A DNA stretch of 64,000 nucleotides from Ceratotherium simum simum (taxonomy: Eukaryota; Chordata; Mammalia; Perissodactyla; Rhinocerotidae): NCBI RefSeq assembly GCF_000283155.1, contig NW_004454181.1, positions 21,055,786 through 21,119,785 on the forward strand, in the 5' to 3' direction. Below the pieces are notes generated by a model. The model was given only the letters and a program-made list of their open reading frames with translations, did no database searches and had not been told where the DNA came from. A program made the position numbers and the translations under genes. Positions 11,140 through 22,818 of this stretch are shown here, piece by piece; position 1 is the first letter of the stretch; every line of letters begins with the position of its first letter.

Positions 11140-13327
11140 GTAAGTTTGAAAGGGTTTGTGTCAACACCATTTGATGTTCCTATTCTAGTAAAAATAAAGA
11201 AAAATTTCTCTCTATGCTGATCCTCTTTTTCTCCTGAACTCTCCATTTTGTGCCATAGATCTTAAAAAATCTAGTTTAAGGAGCGCCTCTATTGCTGTCC
11301 ACACCTTCCAGTGATATTTTTAGCTTTCTCTATTTCCCTGGAATTGTGCCAGAACTGCTACAGAAAGAACACCTCAATCCTAACCCCTTAGAGCAAGAGA
11401 ACTAAATCGAAAATTGTGTTTGATGGAACATTTGAATGAGTGTGGTTTGTTCTTTGATTTCATTCAGCACTTTTTTTACTGAATGCCTACTATATTCCAA
11501 AGAGAAGAACAAAGCAGACAGAAAACATATAAGCAAATACACAGTCCTTTTAGTGCTTCTAGACAAATACCATGGGGAATAGAGAGCAGGATAATGGGCT
11601 ATTTGAGGGAGCCCTGAGGAGTGGAAGGCAGCTCTGCAAAGATCCGGAGGAAGACAACTGCAGGCTGAAGAAGTGCCAAGGCACTGTGGTGGGGCAAGTG
11701 TCTCTGGTTCTCCACAGTCTCCATCATCGCCTACTGTTCCATACTCAGCCTGCTCTGCTCATTCTCATTAGTTATCTGGCCTCATAGGCATTTGAATTTA
11801 CAAGTTTTGTAAATCCACTCTACTGTCCAATTAGAACTTAAATCCCCTTTACTTGCATCAACGCCCTGTGGTCATCTGCCAGAACACCTGTAATGGTAGG
11901 AAACCACTACATACTTCCACATCCAAGTAGCCTGCTTCGTTACTCCAGCTTGGGCTTTAAGCAAGGTCTTCCTTTGATTCAAAATTCATCCCCTTAGGCT
12001 GCCATCCACTATTCCTAGTTGTCTTTCATTGGATGTTTGCACGCAGTCTTTCCTAGGTCTGAGTTAATTACATGAGCCAATCCACAGACTGTGCATTGAA
12101 CAACACCCAACACATTGTAAGTGCTCCATAAGTGTTGGCTTCTGTTATTGCAATCATGTCCTTCACAGCAATACACCTGTGAGATAGGCACTATTATTCT
12201 CAGGTTACAGATTGGAAAACAGGTTTAGAAATGTTAAGTGACATCCAAGGTCACACCACACAGCAGGTAAAAGACTCAATTTTAGGTCTGTTAGAGTCCA
12301 AAACCCATACTTATAGAAGTTTTTGACTGTCTGCTTCCAAAATTGAAAGAAAAAATACTCCTTATAGGCAGAAGAGCATGGAACGTAGCATCCTTTTAGT
12401 TGATTTCTGTCCTATCACTAACTGTTTTTAAAGATCCACTTTTTATTACCTAATTGTAAAAAAAAATATTTATTGTAGAAAATGTTGTAAAATATAGAAA
12501 AGCAAAAAGATAAAAATGAGCATTTCCTCATGACATATTTTTTTGGCAGCTATGTCACACTGACTCATTTTGAGCTATTGACACCTAAACCGTTTTCACA
12601 CATGTACGATTGGTCCGTCTGAAGATGAGCTGAATGAAGACTCAATATCATTTCTGGGTGGGCTGAGGTGATAAAAACAGTCACTATATACAAATCATAA
12701 AAGAGAACCTATAGCAAAACTCCACACATGACCTTTTCATACACTTGATGTGTGAGTGTATGTGTTATAAAAATCATCTAATCCATGGCTTTTGAATTCT
12801 GACCATTAAGACACAGTAAGATTTTTGATACCATGATCCAGTGCACACTTAACATGAAACAATACTATTTTATTACATCCAATATGCTCTGATATTTTGT
12901 ATTCTATGTTTATTTTAAATACAGGATGTAGACTGCTAAATGAATTTAATAACCCTCTAAAGGGTCATAATCCACAGTTGGAAAAACACCAGCCGAACTA
13001 TTTCTTAGCCACTTTTGAGAATGCATCTTGATGTAGCACTTTAATTTGATGTCTGATATCTGTCTTCTCAGATTTTCAATTTTTGTACTCTATTACGTGA
13101 GTCTCTTGAAGGATTTTGACTACTGCTTAGGATTTCTATCTGCTTGTTAAACAGAATTTCCTGCGACTTAATAGTCACAACTCTGGAAGCTTCTATTCAT
13201 TTCATAGGCTGTGTCAGTGGGACTCCAGGAGTTGTAAATACCCAGTCTTGCCAGAGCATATGCAATTGTGCTGCTCATACTTTAGAAGTGGTCTGCTTCT
13301 CCCTTACAGATGTTATTCCTTTTGTAG
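11140..13327 (+). other. HAVCR1 last intron
   Basis: A 2.2-kb phase-2 intron with an L2 scrap (11455-11530), a reverse MIR (12120-12320) and AT-rich sequence. I see no exon inside it. Confidence 0.7.
12120..12320 (-). repeat. MIR SINE
   Basis: Reverse MIR blocks: 'gtgagataggcactattatt', 'caggttacagattggaaaac' and 'caaggtcacaccacacagca'. Confidence 0.7.
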
Positions 13328-13442
13328 TGTGGTTTCATTTAATGACCCCCAGATTGGAGCTTTGCAAAGTGCAGCTGAATTACGTGTCCGAGCAGAAGAC
13401 AATATCTACATTATTGAGGACAATGTTTACGTCATGGATTAA
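13328..13442 (+). CDS. HAVCR1: HAVCR1 terminal coding exon and stop
   Basis: The acceptor AG is at 13326-13327; the first T completes the split serine codon, and TAA at 13440-13442 ends the frame. The exon encodes VVSFNDPQIGALQSAAELRV and then RAEDNIYIIEDNVYVMD. The AEDNIYI block is the conserved tyrosine motif of TIM-1, which in other mammals is phosphorylated and recruits kinases and PI3K p85. The distance between the two tyrosines is one residue longer than in the human tail (NIYIENSLYATD) as I remember it. Stop and reading frame are clear. Confidence 0.95.
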
Positions 13443-15985
13443 GACCCAGTGGCCTCTAAGGGTTTATGCTCTTGACTGCAGAAGACAGTGAACAGATATC
13501 GCCACGTCAGACTCCTTTTAAGCTCCAGGATGATTTTTCTGGCAGTTTCACTTGTCATTCCAACATGTCAGTGATGTTGGGTAGAGTGACTCCAGCTCCT
13601 CTGTGTACAGTCAACCTCATTGGAAATATAGTCCTAATTTTTTATACTGAAACTGGCTCCATCTTTCTGGTCATTGCAGAGCTCTCTCCCACACATGAAA
13701 TGAATACTTTAAAATTGTGTATTCTCTTTAGACCTTATGAATCCTGTATCCATCAGCAATTTTCATTAGAGAAACAGGAAAAGAACCTCTACCTTGGTCA
13801 CCAATGCTCTCAAGAAAAGTAGAATTAGTAAATCCAATTTGGAACTTGACTTCATTTGGAAGCATTTTATGACTCTCTCTTGTTTTTTATCTTGTAACTC
13901 CAAATATTACATTCTTAGGTCCCCCAAGGGTTTCAAATCATGTGGAGCACAGATTTTTATTTCCCCCATGGGAAAATAGGAGTGTGATTTCACCATTATA
14001 CGTAGAACTGGTTTCTCATGGCTCTGGAAATACAAGGTTTTAAGTGCTTTCCCTGGGACCAAGATGGGTATTTTAGCAGTTAGAAGAAGCGAGGGTAGTG
14101 AGTGGACCAAGTAGATACTAGGGGAAGAACAACAATTGCCATGTGATTTAACACATGTATGCTATATCTGCTGTATCTATGTCACAGTTCTAGACACTTA
14201 TGTAGACGACTGTCAGGCTTTCTGGACTAAAGTTTGGAATGAGGCAGGGAAGACATAAAAGGAAAAAAGAAAGGGAAGGAATAGGGAAAAAGGCCTTTGA
14301 AAAGTTGTTTTGCAAATATAATAGTGTTGTTTGAGAGTGTTACTAGTTTTGACCAAAATTCTAAATGGTCCCCAAACCACTTTGATTTTTAAAAGTGTTT
14401 TGGAAGGATGAAGGGTTTTTTTTCATATCAAATCAATTCCAATTCTATTTTTTTCACAATTCAATTAAATTTTTGGTTTGGCCAAGAGAGTTAAACAAGG
14501 GCTAAAAGTAAGGATATTTTTAGTCACCAGAAGCATTTTCTATATGAACAGTTAACAAGGCTGGGTATTAATTTCAATTTTGAGTATACCCTGAAATAAC
14601 TCATGCTTGGGTGAACTGTTCAGAGCTACTCACACCATAAGTGGTCTAAGAGGTCAGAACACTTGTTTTCAAAGGCAACATTTTTGACACTATTCTGCGG
14701 AGTTCTAGGAAATTAATAGGACCTCTGAATAAAGGTTATGTGGGCAAGTAGGATTGTTAAACATTCTATATCAGATTTCTCAAATGCGGCCAGCCTGATC
14801 TGGTCTAAAAAATTTTGTTCAAACTACAGTGTTTTTCTTTTAAATTCAAGACAATGGGCATAAACGTGGAGATTTCAGATTAAAGCCCAGATCTGTAGCT
14901 TCTCTGGAAAGACCTGGCAACATTGAACTGCATTCCTGTGTAGTCAGGGCCCCATTAGATGGCATTACCTCCCTTCAGCCCCCCAGTTCTCGCTTTTCTT
15001 GCACACTCACATTTGTTACTTGCTTTGTGACTGTGGGGCTTTGAATTTATGACAACTGCTCTATTCTCCATACCCTTCCTGGAGATTTATGATGGCACAA
15101 TAAAGGCTCTGGGAATCCGGTTAACTTTGTTTAATCCAGCATTTCCCAAACTTGTTTGAAACCCATGAGCACAATGACTCCTGGCATACCCATATGTGGG
15201 AGTGTGGGGGAAAGCAGGTAGCACACAGAATTAGGAATAGGACCTGAGTTCTAATCCTAAATCTTACCAGTAACATTGGATGACATTAGGACAAATTATT
15301 CTTTATGCTTAAATTTTTAAAAATCTATTAGAGATAATCATTTCCATGCCTACATTGGTATATAGTGGTAATTCCAATCACATACTACTTGTGAGAAGTC
15401 TTTGAAAAGTGAAAAACACTATAGACATGCAAAGGTTTTTTTTTTTTTGGTTGAATTTGTAGAAGATCTAGCATTAGTGCTCAGTAAATAATTTCAACAG
15501 TGTTGCATTTGTAAGTCTCTTGCCATATGGTACCTCATTTTTTTTTTTTTTTTTAATAATGTTGCTTTTTGGGAAAAGTTGATATTGAGTAATTTGGCTA
15601 TAATTTTATACCGCAGAAAAAAATTGTCAATAGAGAGGGAGAACAGATTAGAGGGAAGGAAGGGGGGTATTTAGTTGATATTAAATTTTTTTTTGGTACA
15701 TATATCAATTTCGTACAATGTATTGAGTTTTATTTTCAATGCTTTGAGACAATTGGGATTCCATTTTCCACAATTTGTCTTGGGACATTAGGACACTGGT
15801 GTGATTAAGACTGTATATTTAAACTTAGGAAAATTTGCACATCTTTAAGAAGTAGCAGAACCAATCTTTCACTGATGGCTGTGAAGATAATTTTGTGAAT
15901 GAATGAAAGTGTGAGGGACTCCCTGTGACTTTTCGTTTGTATTTATACTCACTCACTAATAAAAGAGATTTTTGCTTTCATTTTG
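13443..15985 (+). other. HAVCR1: Probable HAVCR1 3' UTR
   Basis: About 2.5 kb after the stop contain no repeat family I recognise, unlike the DNA on either side, which suggests transcribed UTR rather than intergenic DNA. Possible poly(A) signals AATAAA occur at 14728-14733, 15099-15104 and 15958-15963. The length is inferred and shorter isoforms are possible. Open frames of 60-118 codons here (for example 13466-13822) have no family support. Confidence 0.5.
15958..15963 (+). terminator. HAVCR1: Candidate HAVCR1 poly(A) signal
   Basis: AATAAA is followed about 15-30 nt later by a T-rich and then GT/T-rich stretch ('acttgttttctcgggctc'), the arrangement of a cleavage site with a downstream element. 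It is the last canonical hexamer before the repeat-rich intergenic region begins. Confidence 0.45.
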
Positions 15986-16237
15986 AAAACTGACTTGTTT
16001 TCTCGGGCTCATCAGTTAGTTAGGGCCAGGCATCTTCAACTTGCTGTGGCAGTCAAGGGTACGTAGGGCAAGATTTGAGAGTCAAGTGTGCCCAGCATCT
16101 GTCTTGTGCTGGAGGTGGAGCAGAAAACAACCCCGAACTCCAATACCCGAGGAGCACCAATTTAGTAAGGAAGAAACTCCAAACCATCGATTCTGGTACT
16201 GACTAATGCTAAGGAAAAAAAGAACATAGTGATAGAG

Positions 16238-16420
16238 CCAGGTTCTCAACTGTGGCATTTGGGGCCAGATAACCCTTTGTTGTGGGGACTGTCCTGTGCA
16301 TTGTAGGATGTTTAGCAGCATCCCAGGCCTCTATCCACCAGAGAACAGTTGTGCCCTTCCAGTTGTGACAACTATAAATGTCTCCTGAGAAGCAATACCA
16401 CCCCTGGTTGAAAACCACTG
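16238..16420. mobile_element. hAT-type DNA transposon, MER20-like
   Basis: A 183-bp element with imperfect inverted ends (ccaggttctcaac / gttgaaaaccactg) and a perfect 8-bp target duplication TGATAGAG at 16230-16237 and 16421-16428. Internal text such as 'gtgcattgtaggatgtttag' matches the MER20 non-autonomous hAT family from memory. Confidence 0.8.
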
Positions 16421-16439
16421 TGATAGAGGATGCCTGGAG

Positions 16440-16720
16440 GGTGTGGGGGTGTGGGGAGTGGGGTAGCTTTAGCTGGGTTGATCAGGAGCTGCCTCTGGGA
16501 AAGAGGTGATATTTGAGTTGAAATCAAAGTAAGGTGTAGGCGGCAGCCACTTGAAGGGATCCACCAAAGGCGAGGGCCATGGGGCAGGAAGAAGCTTGTG
16601 TATTAAGAGGAAGAAAGTTAGCTGTGTTTCAAAAAAAGCCAGGGTGACTGCCCCAAAGTGAGTGAGGAAGACTGGAAAGAAATGAAGCTGGAGAGATGGG
16701 CCTCGGATCTCGCAAGGTGC
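16440..16720 (-). mobile_element. L2 LINE fragment
   Basis: Reverse-oriented L2 text: 'gaggtgatatttgagttgaa', then 'gggcaggaagaagcttgtgt' and the purine-rich section that follows. Diverged with no coding potential. Confidence 0.5.
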
Positions 16721-17284
16721 TGGATGAATAGGGCTCTAGGAACACATCTGTTTGGGAAAAGACCCACTCTCGGAAAACAAAGCACTTTAGCACATTAAAG
16801 GTTAAACCTGCTATCCATTCCCAAATTATATTTGAACATTTATTAATGTGCTTCAGTGACACAGTTCTAAGTTCAAATATAAAAAGCCAGTTTGGTTGGG
16901 GTGACAGAAGAGGGGGCATAGGGGAAGGATGGGGAGAGGGGTACATCCTGGCAGTGAAGGGCTTTCCACGGGACTGTATGAGAGCACCCGGCCTAGGAAG
17001 AGAGGTCCTGGAAGCTGAGGGATGGGGTGCCAAACTTTGGCTCTGATCATACTGGGCCCAGCAGCAGCTGAACCCACTCTCCCCAAACTCACAGCTTTGA
17101 GTAGTGGGATGGTGCAGGGGCTGCTTCAGTGGGTCCACAGTAGATTTTTAACATAGTTGTGTGTTTTGATGTGTATTTTTAGAAAACAATGCATCAAAAC
17201 CATGATTTAATGGATATTGTTTAAGTGACTAAAATTTTAAAGTTAATTAATCTAAAATAACTGGCAAAGGTTATGTAGATGCCC

Positions 17285-17385
17285 GAAGCTGGGGAGGCAA
17301 TGGGTTAGATCAGCTGGTAGCTTCTTGAAATACAGATTCCTGGGCCCTAAGCCTAGAGATGCTGATTCAGTAAGACAGGTGGACC
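17285..17385. mobile_element. MER5A-like hAT fragment
   Basis: Contains 'gattcctgggccctaagcct' followed by 'gctgattcagtaagacagg', the core of the MER5A non-autonomous hAT element. The ends are lost. Confidence 0.55.
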
Positions 17386-18079
17386 CTAAGAATGAATTTT
17401 TTTGTTTGTTTAAGTTACAGAAGACAAGCTACTACAAATTATTTTACATGTCAACCAAAAAGTTTAGACTTCATGAAAGAATGTGTAGAAATAAGACACA
17501 CAATAATGCTTCATTTCTACTTGTTTCAGAGGTAAATCTCAGGAAATGAACAAGAAAACGTTAGATTTAGACTGTGTGGGTATTGGATTGCCAATTTTGA
17601 AGCTAAACAAATTCCTCATTCAGTGTCCCCAAAATAAAGGAAAACCCTAAGAAATGGAGGGGAAGCATATTTACACTCTGGTCTTCATAGCCAGGTTTGT
17701 TCACAGATGGTTCTTCTAGGTTCATAGTGTTCTCTGGAAGGAAAGGAATAACAATTTGTCATTTGCTCTCCCTCTGATCAAGGTCTTTTATCAGTTAGTT
17801 GTGCACAGCTTTGGAGAGTCTCAGGATACACATCCTCCCAAGACTTTTCTTCTCCTTTGACCCTTGATCTCATCAGATTATCTGAAGAAATATAAACAAG
17901 AAGTCATTGCACCACCCACTACAAAAGTGACAATAGCCAACAAACAATAAGGTCGTGCCTTTAGTAGCCTTGATGTAGAAGTGAGCGTGGTGTAAGGAAC
18001 TGAAGGGACTTTCCAACTCTGACTTGGAGTCTTTGATGGCCACTTGTGCTTTTCCCCAGTGTCCCCTGAGTCCTTCCTC

Positions 18080-18480
18080 CACAGTACCAGTATAATTTAA
18101 AAACCCAAGGCCTGATTATGTTACATATTAGCTGAAAATCCTCCTGCTGCGCCCCAGTGGGTACAAATCCCTACTCTGCGTAAGTCCTTCACAGCTTCTC
18201 CCTTGCCTGCTTCTTGCAGCCCCTCCCTGCTGTGCTCCAGCGGATGTAAATGCCTCAGATACCCAGCCTCCTCTCCGTAGATCAACCCACCTCCCGGGAA
18301 TGCTGGTCTCCTGTCTCTCCACTGGCCGTGTCATTTCTCAAGGCTCAGCTCCGATATCCCCATATCAGCCTTCCTGGACCTCACCACCTAGATAGAATTA
18401 ACTCACACTTCTGTTAGCCCTTTTAGTCACTCGACGAATATTACAGAGGGCATCCCTTATGCCAGGTGTGGTGCTATGCC
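18080..18480 (+). mobile_element. L2 LINE fragment
   Basis: Forward L2 3' text: 'ctcaaggctcagctccgata' followed by 'cagccttcctggacctcacc', with the pyrimidine-rich section before it. It encodes nothing intact. Confidence 0.6.
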
Positions 18481-18984
18481 TAGCTCAGGTCATTTTGCAC
18501 AAGCTCAGGTCATTCTGCCACACCTAGTGTGTGTGGCACCTTTGGGTGAATTGCAAAGAGGCCCGCTCCTCCTTCTGCCTGACACAGCCCTGAGCCAGGG
18601 CAGAGGCTTGTCGAATGGAGTCTGGCCTATGATCTTTGTGCTGTATAAACTACAACCACAATTAGTGACCCTATATCTTAGTCCTCTGTATTAGAGATGT
18701 TTAGGTTGTTGATGCTTTTTATACTGAGATTGTTGAGGGAAGTGTCGATAGTTTCTCAGCACCTAGCTTACACATAGTAGGTTACACATTGCTTAACAAT
18801 ATGTATGAAAATTAGTAAATAAATTGACTGAAAGAATGTTTCCTAGAATCTTCCTGTGTGAGCTAGGGACGGGGTTGGGTAGAGAAGAGTGTCTTTAAAA
18901 TTCTTTTATGAGATAGAAACAATTCTCTTCATATGACTGGCTGGAGTGTGGGAGTCTGTGTGAACCTCAAGGACTCTCTGAGAC

Positions 18985-19150
18985 CGCTAATTTGCAACCT
19001 TGGCAGTACATTAGAATCGCCTGGGAAGCTTGGCCAACTACCCACACCCAGACTAATTGAATCAGAATCTCAGGAGATGGGGCCCAGTTATCGTTATTTT
19101 TTCAGTCTGCCAGGTGACTTCAGCATATAGCCGAGGTTCAGAACCACTGA
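18985..19150. mobile_element. MER5A hAT element
   Basis: Core text 'cattagaatcgcctgggaag', 'ctaattgaatcagaatctca' and a right end 'ggttcagaaccactgac' match MER5A. The left inverted end is degraded. Confidence 0.75.
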
Positions 19151-19631
19151 CCTAGAGAGACTTGGGGGAGGAAGATGACAGCATGTTTTCTTGTTCTGTG
19201 TGACAAGCGCTCTGGAAAAGCATAAAAGATACGAACTAAAACAGGAAAATATCAACAATGGATTGGGACAGGTGAACAACCAAGTAGAGAAAGGGCATGA
19301 CTCTGGGTGACAGCAGGTCTGTCCCCTGTCTGGCTTCCATGGCAACAGCATTATATTGGTGGCAGCTGCCATGCTTCTGTAAAACTTCTCAGAAAGCCGG
19401 CCCGCAGCTGTCTAGCTGACTGTCCCTGGGCCTCCTAAGAACTAAATGTTTTCTTCCACAAGTTGTAACAATAAGCAAAGAAGAAAGTCCCCTTTGGCCT
19501 GTGAGGAAATGCTCGAAGGTAACCTTCCCTGTTTTGTACTGTGGACTGCTGAGATGGGGTTTGCTCTGTCTGAAAGTCCCTGCACCTGCCTGAGCCTAAA
19601 AAATGCTTGAATGATGACTGATTCACAACAT

Positions 19632-22065
19632 TTCTCAATGGACTTTATTTTTTAGAGCAGTTTTAGGCTCATAGCAAAATTGAGCAGGCAGTAGAGTTCC
19701 TCTTCTCCCCAAAACATAGAGCGTCCTCCACCACCACCATCTTTCCCAAGCGTGGTATATTCGGTAAAATTGATGAGCCAACATTGACACATTATCGACT
19801 AAAGTCCGTAGTTTACGTTATGGTTCATGCTTTGTTCTGTACATTCTACGGGTTTTGACAAATGTATAATGACATGTATCCACCATTATAGTATCATACA
19901 GAATAGTTTTACTGCCCTAAAAATCTCCTATGCTCCGTCTATTCATCCCTTCCTCCCCCTAAACCAATGACAACCACCAACATTTTTATTGTCTCCATAG
20001 TTTTACCTTTTCAGTACGTCATCTGGTTGGAATTATACAGTATGTAGTCTTTTCAGATTGACTGCTTTCACTTAGCAATGTGAATTTAAGGTTCCTCTAT
20101 TTCTTTTTGTGGCTTCTTGGCTTCTTTCTTTCTATTGTGGAATAATATTTCATTGTTTGAATGTACCACAGTTTGTTTATTCATTGACCTATTGAAGGAC
20201 ATCTTGGTTGCTTCTAAGTTTTGGCAATTATAAATAAAGCTGCTATAAATATTCATGTGTATGTTAAGGATTGTGATGGATGGATTGTGTGGTAAGAGTG
20301 TGTCTAGTTTTGTAAGAAACTACTAAACTGTCTTCCAAAGTGGCTATCCCATTTTGTATTCCCATGAGCAAGGTACGAGTTCCTGTTGCTCCACATCCTT
20401 GCCAGCCTTTTGTGTTGGATTTTAACCATTCTAATAGGTATGTAGTGGTAGCTCATTGTTGTTTTAATTTGCATTCCCTAATAATATATAATGTAGAACA
20501 TGTTTTCATATGGTTATTTTCTGTCTGTATATCTTCTTTGATGAGGTGTCTATTCAGATCTTTTGACCATTTTTTAAATCAGGTTGTTCATTTTTATTGT
20601 TGTTGAGTTTTGAGAGCTCTTTGTAGATTTTGCGTAACAGTCCTTTATCAGATAGGTCTTTTGCAAATATTTTCTGCCAATCTGTGACTTATCTTCTCAT
20701 TCTCTTGACAGTGTCTTTCATAGAGCAGAAGTTTTTTCATTTTAATGAAGTCCAACTTATCACTTTTTTCTTTTATAGATCATGTCTTTGGTGTTGTATC
20801 TAAAAAGCCATTGCCATACTCAAGGTCATCTAGATTTTCTCCTATGTTATCTTCTAGGAATTTTATAGTTTTGGTTTTACTTTTAGGGCTGTGATTCATT
20901 TCAAGTTCATTTTTGTGAAGGGTGTAACATCTGCGTGTAGGTTCATTTTTTTGCGTGTGGATATCCAGTTGTTCCAGCACCATTTGTTGAAAAAACAATC
21001 CTTTCTCCATTGAATTGCCTTTGCCCCTTTGTCACAGAGCAGTAGAGTATATTTGTGTGGGTCTCCTTCTTGGCTCTCTATTCTGTTCCATTGATTTGTT
21101 TTTCTATTCTCTGGCCTATAGCACACTGTCTTGATTACTGTAGCTTTATAATAAACCTTGGAGTTGGGTAGCATCCATCATCTGACTTTGTTCTTCAATA
21201 TTGTATTGACTATTCTGGGTCTTTTGCCTTTCCATATACACTTTAGAAACAGTTTGTCAATATCCACAAAATAACTTGCTAGGATTTTGATTGGGATTGC
21301 ACTGAGTATACAGATAAAGTTAGGAGGAATTGGTATCTTAGCAATACTGAGTCTTGTGATCCATAAACATGGAATGTCTCTCCGTTTATTTAATTCTTTG
21401 ATTTCTTTCATCAGAGTTTTGTAGGTTTCCTCACATAGATCTTATACATATTTTGTTAGATTTATACCTAAGTGTTTCATTTTTTTGGTGCTAATGTAAA
21501 TGGTTTTATGTTTTTAATTTCAAGTTCCAATTTTTCATTGCTGGTATATGGGAAAGCAATAGACTTCAGATACTAGCCTTATATCTTGCAACTTTGCTGT
21601 AATCGCTTATTAGTTCCAGGATTTTTTTGTCAGTTCTTTGGGATTTTCTTCATAGACTATCATGTCATACGTGAAGAAAGAGAGTTTTATTTCTTCCTTC
21701 CTCATCTGTATACATTTTTTTTTCTTTTCTTATCTTATTAAATTAGCTAGGACTTCCAGTATGGTGTTGAAAAGGAGAGGTGAGAGGGGATATCCTTGCC
21801 TTGTTCCTAATATTATTGGAAAAGCATCTAGTTTCTCACCATAAGTATGATATTAGCTGTATATTTTTTGTAGATTTTTTAAAAATCAAGTTAAGTTTCC
21901 CTCTATAGATCCACATTTTTTAGGAAAGAAAATTCATATTTATTTTTTCTACCCCCAACTGGTCTTCCATTCAAGTTTAACAAATCTTTGTTGTGCAATT
22001 GCAGCACAAGACACTGTTAAGATTTTTTCGTATGTCTTTTTTTTTAATTAACAAACTTTATTCTT
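19632..22065 (-). mobile_element. Degenerate L1, 3' half
   Basis: Reading the minus strand gives the end of ORF2 and the 3' UTR of an L1. Minus strand frames at 20780-21411 carry ORF2 C-terminal pieces (for example IPCLWITRLSIAKIPIPPNF and WNRIESQEGDPHKYTLLLC) broken by stops and frameshifts. The left part (19632-20300) is the 3' UTR type with 'ttttgacaaatgtataatga'. It is the source of several spurious open frames. Confidence 0.85.
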
Positions 22066-22069
22066 CTTT

Positions 22070-22328
22070 TTATTTTTTGAGGAAGACTGGCCCTGAGTTA
22101 ATGTCTGTTGCCAGTCTCCCTCTTTTCTTCTTTTTTTTTTCTCCCCAAAGCCCCTAGTACATAGTTGTATATCCCAGTTGTAGGTCATTCTAGTTCTTCT
22201 ATGTGGGATGCTGCCTCAGCATGGCTTGATGAGCAGTGAATAGGTCCATGCGCGGGATCCGAACAGGCGAACCCCAGGCTGCCCAAGCGGAATGCACGAA
22301 CTTAACTGCTGCGCCACCGGGCTGGCCC
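22070..22328 (-). mobile_element. ERE-type SINE, older subfamily
   Basis: Minus strand SINE: tRNA-like head at the right end (ending 'gcgccaccgggctggcccc' on +), tail region 'gaggaagactggccctgag' at the left. The middle 'gtacatagttgtatatccc' differs from the younger ERE copies here but is shared with the copy at 55669-55860. No clear target duplication; it lies between two L1 pieces. ERE SINEs are characteristic of perissodactyls. Confidence 0.85.
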
Positions 22329-22339
22329 CTTTTCCTTTT

Positions 22340-22795
22340 TTTTTTTTTTTAGATTCCACATATAAGTGAGATCATACAGTATTTGTCTTTCTCTGTCTGA
22401 CTCATTTCACTGAGTACAATGCCCTCTAGATCCATCCATGTTGTTGCAAATGGTAGGATTTCCTTCATTTTTATGGCTAAATAATATTCCATTGTATATA
22501 TATATACCACTTCTTCTTTATCCATTCATGCGTCCATGGACACTTAGGTTGTTTCCATGTCTTGGCTATCGTAAATAATGCTGCTATGAACATGAGGGTG
22601 AAGATATCTCTTCAATATAGTGTTTTTGTTTCCTTCAGATATATACCCAGAAGTGGAATTGCTAGATCATATGGTAATTCTATTTCTAATTTTTTGAGGA
22701 ATCTCCATACTTTTTTCCATAGTAGCTGTACCAATTTATAATCCCACTAATAGTGGACAGGCGTTCCCTTTTCTTCACATCCTTGATGGTATTTG
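22340..22795 (-). mobile_element. L1 3' fragment
   Basis: Reverse L1 text 'cacatataagtgagatcata', 'tatggctaaataatattcca' and 'gtggaattgctagatcatat', adjoining the ERE SINE on its left. Possibly the continuation of the same L1 before the SINE arrived. Confidence 0.8.
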
Positions 22796-22818
22796 TTTCT
22801 TTTAAGATTAAGAGTAGG

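Larger units (their letters stand above)
1..15985 (+). other. HAVCR1: HAVCR1 (TIM-1) gene, 3' part
   Basis: Six exons with GT-AG boundaries and compatible phases join into the C-terminal half of TIM-1: mucin/stalk, juxtamembrane, transmembrane helix and cytoplasmic tail ending in a tyrosine motif. The exon order, intron phases (1,1,0,1,2) and residues such as SDGLW, AEDNIYI and the QTAETQPTTLQ stalk fit mammalian HAVCR1. The family is type I membrane glycoproteins that bind phosphatidylserine and co-stimulate T cells; TIM-1 is also the kidney injury marker KIM-1. The start, signal peptide, IgV and main mucin exon lie left of the window. TIMD4 follows on the same strand, matching the HAVCR2-HAVCR1-TIMD4 order in other mammals. 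The right limit is set by a candidate poly(A) signal and is inferred. Confidence 0.93.

Noticed and set aside
13466..13822. 118-codon frame directly after the HAVCR1 stop
   Set aside because: It lies in the probable 3' UTR, has no resemblance to a protein family and does not continue the HAVCR1 frame.
16629..17138. 169-codon minus strand frame, the longest in the window
   Set aside because: The left part overlaps a reverse L2 and the rest is Ser/Pro-rich low-complexity translation; no exon boundaries or known domain.
20780..21411. Minus strand open frames of 76-92 codons
   Set aside because: They are fragments of L1 ORF2 C-terminus broken by stops, part of a degenerate L1, not host genes.
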